A stretch of 64,000 nt of DNA from NCBI GenBank assembly GCA_026003895.1, contig BPIC01000001.1, forward strand, positions 872,128-936,127, read 5' to 3'. A program made the position numbers and the translations under genes. This document shows, in pieces, positions 1 through 9,155 of the stretch. Each line of letters opens with the position of its first letter. The stretch's first letter is position 1. Origin of the DNA: Dehalococcoidia bacterium (lineage in GTDB: Bacteria > Chloroflexota > Dehalococcoidia > SpSt-223). The notes under the pieces are model-generated. The model was not told the DNA's origin. It saw only the letters and a list, made by a program, of their open reading frames with translations, and made no database searches.

Positions 1-735
1 GTTGCCCGGCGGGACCACGAACCCCAACTCCCAACTGGCATAGCGCACGACGATTCCGCCGATGCCGGCAAGCGCACGCTCGGCGTGGGCGACATTGAAG
101 GTGCGAGCGGCGGGGTCCCAGAGATGCGACCCGGCGACATGGGCTTCGCCAGCGGCGACCGTGGCAAGCGCCGTCTCACTTGCCGCCGAAACCCAGAGCA
201 ACCGGACATCCGACCGTTGGCGGGCGAGGTGCGCGGCGACGATCGAGAGGCTCGGGTCACAGCCGAGCAGCACCGCCGTGTGTTCGAGGTGGGTGTGTGG
301 TGCAAGGAGGCGGGCCTGCCCGAAGCGATCCCGCGACGTGAGCAGGCCGTCCGCCGCTGCAAATCCCTCGAGCACGTCGTGGCCGCGAGCGAGCGGATAG
401 CCGACCCACCGGCCCCGGACTCGTGCGAGGGTCAGACGGACCGCGCCTGCTGGTACCGGGAGCGGGAAGTGCACCCGGTCGACAACGTCGGGCTCCGATT
501 CGGCGAAGAGGTCTTCAACCGGACAGCCGAGTGCCCGGGCAAGCCGAAGCGCGACGGCGGTGTTTGGGATCGATCGACCCGTCTCGATCGCGTTGAGGGC
601 TTGCCGTGACAGACCGACGCGGTCGGCCAGCTCCTGCTGTGTCAGGCCCGCATGGCGCCGCGCCGCGCGTACCCGGCTTTCCCAAGCGGTCGTCGAGCTC
701 CGTCGGCTGATGGTTCCCTCCGCGGAGATTGTCAT
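1..735 (-). CDS. XRE-family regulator with PBP-like (COG1910) ligand domain, 3' partial
   Basis: The reverse strand is open from an ATG at 735 through the window edge, 245 codons with no stop. Residues about 20-75 form an XRE helix-turn-helix (TQQELADRVGLSRQALNAIE, then IPNTAVALRLARAL). The remainder resembles the periplasmic-binding-protein-like domain found in molybdate-type one-component regulators (LLGCDPSLSIVAAHLAR; AAGEAHVAGSHLWDP). In that family the C-terminal domain senses an oxyanion or small ligand. It is divergent from the enoyl-CoA hydratase cluster, so it may control it. No clear Shine-Dalgarno precedes the start, and the C-terminus lies outside the window. The domain call is firm, the ligand unknown. 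Confidence 0.82.
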   Translation of the reverse strand, partial: MTISAEGTISRRSSTTAWESRVRAARRHAGLTQQELADRVGLSRQALNAIETGRSIPNTAVALRLARALGCPVEDLFAESEPDVVDRVHFPLPVPAGAVRLTLARVRGRWVGYPLARGHDVLEGFAAADGLLTSRDRFGQARLLAPHTHLEHTAVLLGCDPSLSIVAAHLARQRSDVRLLWVSAASETALATVAAGEAHVAGSHLWDPAARTFNVAHAERALAGIGGIVVRYASWELGFVVPPGN

Positions 736-835
736 GCGTACACGTCATCATGTCAAGAGTAGTTGATACCTTCAGCGCCTCTCCCGTCCCCGGCCGGAGG
801 TTTGTATACTGAGGCATCAATTTCGAGGGGGTGAC

Positions 836-1666
836 GTGGAGTTCGAGACTCTGCGCTACGAGAAGAACGATCACGTCGCGACGATCACACTGAACCGACC
901 GGACCGGCAGAATGCCCTGAATGGCCAACTCCACCGCGAGCTCTGGGCCGTCTGGAACGACTTTCGCTTCGACGGCGAGAGTTGGGTCGCCATCCTCACC
1001 GGCGCGGGGGAGAGCTTTTGCGCTGGTGAAGACTTGGAAGAGATCGCCGAGGCGCTGCGTCGCGATGAGGTGCCGGAGCGCTATCGCGAGCCACGCGACG
1101 GCCGCTGCTGGGGCTATCGCTACGAGCATTATCGGCGTCGGAAGCTGAATGTCTGGAAGCCGGTGATCGTCGCCGTCAACGGTCCGTGCAGCGGCACGGG
1201 CCTCGTGCTCGTCGGCCAGGGCGACGTCATCCTTGCCTCCGAGACCGCAACCTTTTCGCTTCCCGAAGTGTCGCTCGGACTCGTGCCGGTCGAAGAGGCG
1301 CTTTATCTTGCCGATCGGATGCCGCTTGGCGCAGTGCTGCGGCTCGCGCTCCTTGGCGAGGCCGAAGTCCTCACGGCGAACCGGGCTCACGAGCTGGCGC
1401 TGGTGAGTGAAGTGCTGCCCGCCGACGCGTTGCTTGAGCGTGCCCGAACGATCGCCGCCACGATCAATGATCAAGCGGGCGACGCTGTTCGAGCGATGGC
1501 GACGACGATGCACGCTCGCCGCGACTTGGGCTACGACGACTCGCTCGTGTTGGGCTACGAGTACCACGAACGGTTCGAGAACGTCGAGAACATGTTGGAA
1601 GGGCCGCGCGCCTTCACCGAAAAGCGCAAGCCGGCTTGGACGATCCGGCCACCGAGGATGGGATGA
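836..1666 (+). CDS. enoyl-CoA hydratase/isomerase family protein
   Basis: An intact 276-residue crotonase-fold protein, the usual length. The N-terminal substrate-binding strand and NRPDRQNALN are typical. The first oxyanion-hole segment is AGESFCAGEDL and the second is NGPCSGTGLVL, where the backbone NH groups would stabilise a thioester enolate. The GTG start follows GAGGGGG. It would hydrate or isomerise acyl-CoA in fatty-acid or aromatic degradation. It is the first of three tandem paralogues; its stop overlaps the next start (ATGATG). The catalytic Glu positions of classical crotonases are not obvious, so the exact reaction is uncertain. Confidence 0.88.
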   Translation: MEFETLRYEKNDHVATITLNRPDRQNALNGQLHRELWAVWNDFRFDGESWVAILTGAGESFCAGEDLEEIAEALRRDEVPERYREPRDGRCWGYRYEHYRRRKLNVWKPVIVAVNGPCSGTGLVLVGQGDVILASETATFSLPEVSLGLVPVEEALYLADRMPLGAVLRLALLGEAEVLTANRAHELALVSEVLPADALLERARTIAATINDQAGDAVRAMATTMHARRDLGYDDSLVLGYEYHERFENVENMLEGPRAFTEKRKPAWTIRPPRMG

Positions 1667-2448
1667 TGCCGCACTTTGAAACGCTCCTCTACGAAGAGCA
1701 GGACGGAATCGCGATCCTGACGCTCAACCGGCCGGACCGGCTGAACTCGCTCAACAGCGTGCTCCATCGTGAGTTGTATCAGGCGTGGGAGCACATCATG
1801 AAGGACGACGCGCTCAAGGTTGCCGTCCTGACGGGCGCCGGTCGGGCGTTCTGCTCCGGCGCTGACCTGCGGGAGCGCGGCGAAGCGCGTCAGCGTGGGC
1901 GAAGTGATCGAGCGAGAGAAGCGCCAGAACAACCTTCTCCCTGCGCGATTGGAACTGACCGGTTCGTTCCCGGACAACAATATGTGGCTGGAGTTCGACA
2001 AGCCGATCGTAGCGGCGGTCAACGGGCTGGTTGTTGGCGCGGGCACGATGCTTCTCGGCGCGGTCGACGTCCTGATCGCCTCCGAGAAGGCCTATGTTGC
2101 CGATGCTCATGTCACCTACGCCGGTTGGCCCGGCACCGGCGAAGCGTTGGACATCACCGACAAGATGCCGTGGGGGGAGGTCTTCCGGATCGGGACGGAG
2201 GGAATTACCTTCCGTGTCCAAGGCCCACGCGCCTACCGGCTTGGCTTCTACAACGAGATCGTCGCGGACGATCAAGTGCTGGCCGCGGGCACTCGACGAT
2301 CGCCCGAATGATCGCCGGCCAGCCGCTCGCGGCAGTGAAAGCGCTCCGGCGCATTGCCCAGCGCAGTCGGGATCTCGGCTTGCGCGATGCCTTGGTGTAT
2401 GGCCGACTGGAAGCGCGCCGGCTGCGCGAACTGGCCGAGGAGGTCTGA
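1666..2448 (+). pseudogene. enoyl-CoA hydratase paralogue 2, two frameshifts
   Basis: The start ATG at 1666 (or 1663) overlaps the preceding stop. The N-terminal part (LTLNRPDRLNSLNS, AGRAFCSGADL) reads in one frame to about 1893. The family sequence then continues one base further on (VGEVIEREKR, VNGLVVGAGTMLLGAVDV, WPGTGEALD) to about 2290, and returns to the first frame for the C-terminus (STIARMIAGQPLAAVKALRR) before a stop at 2446-2448. The two shifts compensate, and no slippery heptamer or stem suggests programmed shifting. Either sequencing indels or early decay explains this. The downstream copy starts at ATGA overlapping this stop. Confidence 0.8.
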
Positions 2449-3144
2449 TGCTCGAGGTAGCACGCGACGGCGCAATTGCGACCATTACCCTGCGCGGGGC
2501 CGAATGGCAACCGGCTCGATGCCGCCACATGCCCGTGCCCTCGCCGACGCGTGGCGCCAGATCGGCGCGGATGACGCGGTGCGCTGCGTCATCCTCACCG
2601 GCGATGGCGCGACCTTTTGCGCCGGGCAGCGACGGTGAGCTGCCGGTCTCGCTCGACCCCCGCAGACCACGACGTCTGGACGCCGGTTGTGGTCGCCGTC
2701 AACGGCCGCTTGCGCTGGCGCGGGGCTGCGCTTCGGTCGGCCAAGGCGACATCATTCTTGCCGCTGAGGAGGCCGTCTTCGCCGGCGCCCCGCTGGACGA
2801 AGGCCTTCCCTACGAGGACTTGCTGTATCAACGCCGCCGGCTGCCGATGCCGCTCGCGGAACTCTTGGTCTTTGCCGGTGGGGCGTGGACGATCGATGCC
2901 GCTCGCGCTTACGAGGTCGGGTGGGTGTCCGAAGTGCTACCTCGGGAGGGGCTGCTCCGCCGGGCGCGCGAGCTTGCCGAAACGATCGCCCCGCAATGAC
3001 CCGAAGGCGGTCCGACGGGCTAAGGAGATTCTCGTGCGCGGTCGAGACCTGTTCTTGCGTGACGCGGTCGAGCAGGCCCGCGCCGCCGTGTTGCCGCTCG
3101 CTCACAACCGGGCGGCGCGCCAAGCGATTCTGGCGAGGGCCTAG
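2448..3144 (+). pseudogene. enoyl-CoA hydratase paralogue 3, about four frameshifts
   Basis: The ATG overlaps the preceding TGA. Family segments are found in order but in three frames: MLEVARDGAIATITLRGAEW; MPPHARALADAWRQIGADDA followed by CVILTGDGATFCAG; VWTPVVVAVNGRL; GQGDIILAAEEAVFAG through YEVGWVSEVLPREG; and finally NDPKAVRRAKEILVRGRDLF. Breaks lie near 2505, 2640, 2715 and 2990. It is also shorter than the first copy. With four breaks in 700 bases this is either a decayed third copy or a very poorly sequenced stretch. Confidence 0.75.
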
Positions 3145-3268
3145 CGCGCTCGCCCGATCCAGAGCCTGCCCGGACGGTCAGGCGGCGTCCCACCACGGGC
3201 GAGGCCGGGCGATCGACGCTGGCCGAACTCGGGCATAATTCTGCCGCCATCTCACTTCGGAGCGTCGT

Positions 3269-4127
3269 GTGGCTGCCCGATGGCGTCCGGTCGGTGGCGC
3301 TGTCCTGACCGCGCTGCTGGTGGTGGCCTGCGTCGCCACCTTTGTTACCGCGCTTCTCAACGAAGCACCAGCACGTGAACTGGAGCTTCCCGCTGGGGCA
3401 GGCCCCAATCGATTGATCATCCGGGCCGAGGTGCTCGGCGTCGACGTGAATCGGTCCGAGATGACGGTTCGGCTCAGCTTCGAGCCGCACGGTGACTTGG
3501 TCGCCGCTGACGGCCGCTCGTTGACGCGTACGCTGTTTCTCGTCGTCAACCGCCGCGAGTGGCCCCGACCGAGCGGCCGCTGGTGGCGGGGCGGGCGCCG
3601 AACCCAACCGAACTGGTGATCTCGCTTTTCGGTGGGGACGTTGCCGATTTTCCCCTTCGACCGACATCAGGCACGGCTCGTCTTCGATCTCGCCGATGGG
3701 TTGGGGGAAAACGCGCAAGCGGTGCCGTTCGTCGTCGAGCTTCGGGCGGCGATCAGCGGGCTGACGCTTCTTCCCTCGGCCAGCCTCACGGACACGGGCT
3801 ACCTCGACTTGGATATCGCCATCTGGCGGTCGAACGCCACGATCGGCTTTGCCCTGCTCGTGATGGTGATCATGTGGTGCCTCGCGCTGGGCAATGTTCT
3901 GCGTGATGCTCAGCATCGTCTTCTTCGACAAGCGCATTGAAGCGGCGATCTTGTCCTCACTGGGGGCGATGCTGTTCGCCTTTCCGGCGTTGCGGAGTGC
4001 CGTACCGGGCGCCCCGCCGATCGGTGCGGCGATCGACTACTTCGCCTTTTTCTGGGCCGAGATGATCGTTGCGGTGAGCTTGATCACGCTCCTCGTCGTC
4101 TACATTCGCCGTCCCTTGCCGAGGTAG
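3269..4127 (+). pseudogene. multi-pass membrane protein, possibly DUF4436 family, frameshifted
   Basis: GTG start at 3269. There is an N-terminal membrane segment (GGAVLTALLVVACVATFVTA), an extracytoplasmic region (LIIRAEVLGVDVNRSEMTVR), and C-terminal membrane segments (NATIGFALLVMVIMWCLALG; AAILSSLGAMLFAFPALRSA; WAEMIVAVSLITLLVVYI). The frame breaks near 3556, at TTTTCCCC near 3650, and near 3895. The layout resembles DUF4436 proteins, of unknown function; this assignment is from memory of the family's shape and is tentative. The gene converges on and overlaps the DinB gene by 28 bases. Confidence 0.5.
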
Positions 4128-4582
4128 GCAAGGGCCAGATCACGCGTCAACTGAGCCTGACCGGCGTGCTCGGCCGCGTGCCGCGTGACGAATAGGATCA
4201 GCTCACGTCCCGTCATCGGTCCAAGGTGAGGATGGACGAGAACGCGATCGAGCGCGTGCGGCTCGAGGGTAGCAAAGGTCGTCTCAATCTGCAGCCGCAC
4301 GCTCCGCCAGCGCGTGAGAATCGGCGCGGCGCTTTCATGCCGTGCGACAAACTCAGCGGCGCGGTCGCGGGCGATTGGCCGGTCGAGCAGCGTGCCCAGC
4401 ACACGCTCTTCGACGCTGCCCACAACGTGGCTGGCCAGCACGGAGAGCGAGTTTGCCGCGGGCGCCGGAGGCCGCCAATTCACGGCGTCTCCGTCCAGCC
4501 CGTCCAGACAGGCGAGCAGAGTCTCGACCGCCGCCAGCAGACTATCCCGCAGCGCCGCCAGCTCGGGGGTCTTCGCGCTCAA
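4100..4582 (-). CDS. DinB family protein
   Basis: About 160 residues, the normal DinB size. A four-helix bundle is suggested by alternating amphipathic helices, with the three metal-binding His of the family at LASHVVGSVEE and the HxxxH of VTRHAAEHAGQA. Many members are metal-dependent thiol transferases or of unknown function. No ATG is available; the likely start is a TTG that overlaps the TGA of the upstream FAH gene (TTGA), giving translational coupling. Function beyond the fold cannot be read from the sequence. Confidence 0.75.
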   Translation of the reverse strand: MSAKTPELAALRDSLLAAVETLLACLDGLDGDAVNWRPPAPAANSLSVLASHVVGSVEERVLGTLLDRPIARDRAAEFVARHESAAPILTRWRSVRLQIETTFATLEPHALDRVLVHPHLGPMTGRELILFVTRHAAEHAGQAQLTRDLALAYLGKGRRM

Positions 4583-5388
4583 TCGACGAAGACGATTCGA
4601 TTGCGAAGCAGGCCTATCGCCGGGATCTCGGCCTCGACGACGTCGCCGTGCTCGAGCCAAACGGGCGGCTTCCGGCCCATCCCAACGCCCGATGGCGTTC
4701 CGGTCGCAATCACGTCGCCAGGAAGCAGCGTAATCCCACGAGAGAGGTCGGCAATCGCAGCCGCGACCGAAAAGATCATGTCGCGGGTGGTGCCATGCTG
4801 CCGCGTTTCTCCGTTGACGCGCAGCAGCAGCTCGAGGTCCTGTGGGTCGGCGATTTCGTCGGCGGTGACGAGACACGGGCCGGCCGGCAGGAGGTGATCC
4901 AAGCTTTTGCTGTAGAACCATTGGCCGCGGGCGTACTGCAGGTCGCGTGCGGACAGATCGTTGAGGACGGTATAGCCGAAGATGTGCTCACGGGCGCGCT
5001 CTTCCGGGATGTGCTTGCCGCCACGCCCAATGATGACGCCGAGCTCCACTTCCCAGTCGAGTTGCCTCGTAAGCGAGCGCGAGACGACGACATCACTCTC
5101 GGGGTCGGCGATGGCCGTCGTCGACTTGGTAAACCAGATCGGGGCGGCGGGCAACGGCTGGTCCGCGCCGGGGCCTTCCTTGGCGTGCTCGGCGTAATTG
5201 CGGCCGAGACAAAAGACATTGCGCGGAGGCGCGATCGGTGCGAGCAACGTCACGGCGGCGAGCAACTCACCCTCGCCGCTCGGCCGCACGGCCTTGTCAA
5301 AGCCAAAGCCCGGAATTGGACGGACCGTGTCACCGTCCCAGGCGCCCCAGCCGACCCCACGCGCCCCACGATAGCGAACGATCCTCAT
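4579..5388 (-). CDS. fumarylacetoacetate hydrolase (FAH) family protein
   Basis: 269 residues from the ATG at 5388, which follows GGAGGAGAGG; an upstream in-frame ATG at 5412 lacks a ribosome site. The FAH C-terminal domain is recognisable: NVFCLGRNYAEHAKEG, LDWEVELGVIIGRGGKHI and the closing GDVIATGTPSGVGMG. The acidic residues of the E-x-E...D metal site are present in the central part. Members hydrolyse or decarboxylate beta-diketo acids in aromatic catabolism, with Mg2+ or Mn2+. It is coupled to the DinB gene by a four-base overlap. Substrate unknown. Confidence 0.87.
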   Translation of the reverse strand: MRIVRYRGARGVGWGAWDGDTVRPIPGFGFDKAVRPSGEGELLAAVTLLAPIAPPRNVFCLGRNYAEHAKEGPGADQPLPAAPIWFTKSTTAIADPESDVVVSRSLTRQLDWEVELGVIIGRGGKHIPEERAREHIFGYTVLNDLSARDLQYARGQWFYSKSLDHLLPAGPCLVTADEIADPQDLELLLRVNGETRQHGTTRDMIFSVAAAIADLSRGITLLPGDVIATGTPSGVGMGRKPPVWLEHGDVVEAEIPAIGLLRNRIVFVD

Positions 5389-5450
5389 CCTCTCCTCCGG
5401 CCGGCCGATCAATCGCTCTGTCGAGCCGGGTGCAGGATACCGCAGATCGC

Positions 5451-5937
5451 TTAGGATGGTGTTTCGGTGTGCTCCGCCGCCGTCGTGGGTTCGCCCTTGG
5501 AGTCGACGACCCGCACCATCAGCACTGGGATGCTCGCGCCGCGCAGCACCTGATCGGCGACGCTGCCGAAGACCAGTCGACTCAGCCCGCTACGTCCATG
5601 GGTCGCCATTACGATCACACTGCTCTTGATGCGCGTGGCAGTCTCCAGAATAAGCGAGGCGGGATCGCCCATCAGCACCTCGCCGTCGGCAGCGATGCCG
5701 TCGGCACGCAGCTTGACGACCACATCGTCGACATAGCTTTGCGCTGCTGCGAGCTCCTGAGCAAGCAACTGCTGATAGGCGGCCGAGCCGACCTGAAAGT
5801 CGAGCGGGGGCGATCACTTGTGCCACACGCAAGACATGCACCGGCGCCCCCTGACACTTGGCAAGCGCCGCGGCGTAGGGGATCGCCTGCTCGGCGAAGG
5901 GCGAGCCGTCCACCGTCAACAGGATGCGCTCGAACAT
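5451..5937 (-). pseudogene. universal stress protein (UspA family), one homopolymer frameshift
   Basis: The ATG at 5937 follows AAAGGAG. The first strand (MFERILLTVDGSPFAEQAIP) and the VHVLRVAQVIAP segment are in one frame, then a run of five G/C at about 5809-5813 shifts it. The remainder (AAYQQLLAQELAAAQSYVDD; SSVIVMATHGRSGLSRLVFG; VLRGASIPVLMVRV) reads one frame away to the TAA at 5451. The ATP-binding G-2x-G-9x-G(S/T) signature of nucleotide-binding UspA is present as GRSGLSRLVFGSVA. If the homopolymer count is wrong the gene is intact. Confidence 0.8.
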
Positions 5938-6256
5938 CGCGCTCCTTTCCGCGCCAATCTGGCGCGACGTATCGTCAGCCGGCATGATGCCTGGTTGCCT
6001 GTCGAGCGACAAGCTCGGCGCGTCGGGTCACCGGTCGACGGATGCGTTGCGAGAGGCCGCAAGCGTGCCGCTGTCCACCGGCCCCTCGACGACAACGCCC
6101 GGCCCAACTATCGCCATCGTTGTCCCGGTCGCCCTGCCGACCGACGACGCGCCGAGCGCCGAGCACACGCCTCGTTCAGCTGCGCCTCACTCTCCGTTCG
6201 ACCAAATGCTGCTGCTATGGCGGAGTGGCCTCTCTCTTCTAGGCCAAACGGACCGC
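5938..6256. other. gene-free stretch
   Basis: About 320 bases between the start of the universal stress gene and the stop of the GNAT/acyl-CoA ligase gene. Short open frames exist on both strands but none has a ribosome site, family motif or plausible composition. I see no RNA gene, repeat or strong terminator. Confidence 0.5.
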
Positions 6257-8908
6257 TCAGCGCAGCGGCGGTGACACGGCCGGCGCAACCCGTAGCCGTG
6301 AATCGAGCGCGACCAGTCCCCGCTCGCGCACCAGCACCGGGTTCAGATCGAGTTCGACGACCTCCGGCAGTTCTTCGACGAGGCGTGAAACGCGAAGCAA
6401 CAGATCAGTGAGCGCCGCGGTATCCGCTGGAGGAGCGCCGCGGTAGCCAGCCAAGAGTTTGGCGGCCTTGCTTCGGGCAATCAGCTCGTCGGCGTCGACG
6501 TCGGTCAGTGGGTGAAGCTGAAACTGCACGTCGCCCATCAGTTCGGCGGTAACGCCACCGAGGCCGAAGCCGATCAGCGGTCCGAACACCGGATCGGAAA
6601 CGACGCCGACGAGACACTCCACCCCGCCCGTCTCCATTGGCTGCACGACGACGCCTTCCATGGCGTGTTCCTGCCCCCGTGCGACGAGCTCCGCGCGAAT
6701 GGCTTCGAACGCCGCAGCGGCGTCCTCGGCCGACTGGATGCCGAGCCGCACACCGCCGACGTCGGTCTTATGAATGATCGACCGTGAGAGCAGCTTGACG
6801 GCGACGGGGCGATTGAATTGGCGGAACGCCGCGGCCGTCTCCTCGGCGGTATGGGCGACTGCCCAAGCCGGGATGGCAATGCCGAACGACGTCAATATCG
6901 TTGCGGTCTCGATCGGGTCGAGCCAGCCTGTGCCGTGCTCGGCGAGCGCCTGCTCGATGGTTCGCCGGGCGGTCGCCACATCGAGGTCGTGAAACTCTGG
7001 GATGGCGCCGGCCGGACGGCGAAGCCAATTCGCGTAGCCAACGACCTTGCCCAGCGCCCGTGCTGCCGCTTCCGGGAAGGCAAATCGCGGCACGATCGGC
7101 CCTTCCGGCTCGGGATCGGCACGGCCGCGGATGCCAACGTAGCTGGCCAGAACGGGCTTGGTGTTGCTAGCCGTCACCACGCTGGCCACGGCACGCTCGA
7201 CGTCGCGGGCGCGCGTGACGAGCGGCGGGACAAATAAGACGATTGCCGCGTCGATCAGCGGGTCGTCGAGGACGAGTCGCAGGGCGTCGGCGTACCCGGT
7301 CGCGCCGGTGGAGGCAACAATGTCGACCGGATTGCCAACTGCCGCCTCGGCTGGCAGCCGCGCCCGCAGCGCGGCTTGTGTTTCTGGGCTGAGCGGCGGC
7401 ACCTCGAGACCAGCAGCTTCACAGGCATCGGCGCAGAGGATTCCAAGCCCGCCGGCGTTGGTGACGATCCCGACCCGGTTGCCCCCCGGGAGTGGCTGGT
7501 TCGCCAGCAGCGAGGTGACCCCGAGCAGGTCATCGAGCGTGTCGCACCGAATGACGCCTGCTTGGCGAAAGAGGGCGTCTGCCGCGATATCGGACCCAGC
7601 GAGCGCCGCGGTGTGGGAGGCGGCCGCGCGTCGTCCGGTCTCGGATCGTCCGGCCTTGATCACGGCGATCGGCTTGCGCCGGCCGACGCGCCGCGCGATC
7701 CGCGCGAACCGGCGCGGGTTGCCGAACGATTCGAGGTAAAGCACGATCAGCCCAGTGGCTGGGTCGTCTTCCCACCACTCGATGAGATCGTTCGATGAGA
7801 CGTCTGCCTTGTTGCCCATCGAGACGAAGTGCGAGAGCCCAATCCCAAGCCGGCTCGCCTCCTCGAGGATGGCGATGCCAAGCGCTCCCGACTGCGAGGC
7901 GACCGCGACGGGGCCGCGTGGCGGTTGCGTTGGCGCGAAGGTGAGGTTGAGGACCCCACCAGCGCTCGAAACCAGCACGCCAAGGCAGTTTGGTCCAACC
8001 AGCCGCGCTCCTCGGCGCCGGCACATGTCCACCAGCTCCTGCTGGCGCGCCCGCCCCTCCTCACCGACCTCCGCGAAGCCTGCCGAGATTACGACGAGCG
8101 CCCGCACTCCAACATCGAGGCATTCCTTGGCGACCGTCAACACCGCTGAGGCGGGCACGGCGATGACGGCAAGATCCACGGGGTCCGGCAGTGCGCCGAC
8201 CGAGGGATAGGCACGCACCGAGGCCACCGCGGTCGCGGCAGGGTTGACGGGGAACACGGGGCCTGAAAAGCCACCGGCTAGGGCGTTGCGGAACAGCGCC
8301 CCGCCGATTGAACCCGGCTGCCGGGAAGCGCCGACCAGCGCCACCGCGCGTGGCCGAAAGAGCGGGGTAAGCGACGCCGTCGCGGCAACATGCATTCGCT
8401 CGTCGGCCCGCTCGAGATAGGCGGCGTCGGGCTTCAGGTCCACCTCGACTTCGACCTCGCCACCGTCATAGCGCCGGGCGATCCGAAACCCGAGCGATTG
8501 GAGCATCCCGAGCATGCTGATGTTCGACGCCAGCACCAGCGCCAAGAACGAGCGAATGCCTTCGCGCCGTGCATCACGCGCGAGCAGTTCGAACAGAGCC
8601 GTGCCGATGCCGCGCCCGTGCTCGCGGTCATCAACGACGATCGACATTTCGGCATAGCCGGGACGCCGCAAGGGGACGTAGGACGCGAGCGCGACGATTC
8701 GGCCGGCGATTTCGCCCACGAGCGCGTGACCGGTAGTTGCGGCGTCGATCACGCGTTCGTTCACCTTTGCGCCGCCAACGTGAAAGCGCAGCGTCCGGCT
8801 TTCCGGCGACAGGCGGAGCAAGAGGTCGCGAATCTGCTCGCGATCCTCGGGCCGATAGCGACGGACACGCAGCTGTCCGCCGTCACGAAGAAGCACGAAC
8901 TCGTCCAT
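6257..8908 (-). CDS. GNAT acetyltransferase fused to ADP-forming acyl-CoA ligase (Pat-type)
   Basis: 883 residues from the ATG at 8908, preceded by CAGGAGACCACC. Residues about 1-165 are a GNAT domain (DDREHGRGIGTALFELLARD carries the R/Q-x-x-G-x-A acetyl-CoA loop). A CoA-binding Rossmann domain (PRAVALVGASRQPGSIGG), succinyl-CoA-ligase domains with the phospho-His segment (SHTAALAGSD) and a C-terminal ATP-grasp (IHKTDVGGVRLG) follow. Such N-acetyltransferases acylate AMP-forming acetyl-CoA synthetases on the SGK lysine; an Acs with that motif lies at 52.8-54.8 kb. Here the GNAT is N-terminal, the reverse of E. coli PatZ. Whether the ligase half is catalytic cannot be judged. Confidence 0.9.
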   Translation of the reverse strand: MDEFVLLRDGGQLRVRRYRPEDREQIRDLLLRLSPESRTLRFHVGGAKVNERVIDAATTGHALVGEIAGRIVALASYVPLRRPGYAEMSIVVDDREHGRGIGTALFELLARDARREGIRSFLALVLASNISMLGMLQSLGFRIARRYDGGEVEVEVDLKPDAAYLERADERMHVAATASLTPLFRPRAVALVGASRQPGSIGGALFRNALAGGFSGPVFPVNPAATAVASVRAYPSVGALPDPVDLAVIAVPASAVLTVAKECLDVGVRALVVISAGFAEVGEEGRARQQELVDMCRRRGARLVGPNCLGVLVSSAGGVLNLTFAPTQPPRGPVAVASQSGALGIAILEEASRLGIGLSHFVSMGNKADVSSNDLIEWWEDDPATGLIVLYLESFGNPRRFARIARRVGRRKPIAVIKAGRSETGRRAAASHTAALAGSDIAADALFRQAGVIRCDTLDDLLGVTSLLANQPLPGGNRVGIVTNAGGLGILCADACEAAGLEVPPLSPETQAALRARLPAEAAVGNPVDIVASTGATGYADALRLVLDDPLIDAAIVLFVPPLVTRARDVERAVASVVTASNTKPVLASYVGIRGRADPEPEGPIVPRFAFPEAAARALGKVVGYANWLRRPAGAIPEFHDLDVATARRTIEQALAEHGTGWLDPIETATILTSFGIAIPAWAVAHTAEETAAAFRQFNRPVAVKLLSRSIIHKTDVGGVRLGIQSAEDAAAAFEAIRAELVARGQEHAMEGVVVQPMETGGVECLVGVVSDPVFGPLIGFGLGGVTAELMGDVQFQLHPLTDVDADELIARSKAAKLLAGYRGAPPADTAALTDLLLRVSRLVEELPEVVELDLNPVLVRERGLVALDSRLRVAPAVSPPLR

Positions 8909-9155
8909 GGTGGTCTCCTGCCAGCGTTCGGTGGTTCGATGGTACCCGGTCACCGCGCCGAGGGTCGCGCTCCGCGTTCGTCGCTGCGCCATTGGAAAGG
9001 CGGCGGGCCGAGCCGACTGGTTCGCTCGCTGGCACGCGCCGTTGCCGACGAGTGCGAGCTGGGTAAGGAGGGCAGCGCTGGGCGTCGGTGCGCCGCGATA
9101 GGCAGACGGAGCGACATTGCCGGCTGGTCCTGCGCCGGCAGGGGCCGAATGGCGG

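Noticed and set aside
515..1567. 350-residue minus-strand frame opposite the first hydratase
   Set aside because: Shadow of the hydratase gene; no ribosome site, Arg-rich antisense composition, no family motif.
1880..2300. Programmed frameshifting in hydratase copy 2
   Set aside because: No slippery heptamer, no downstream stem; similar breaks occur in many unrelated genes, which points to sequence error.
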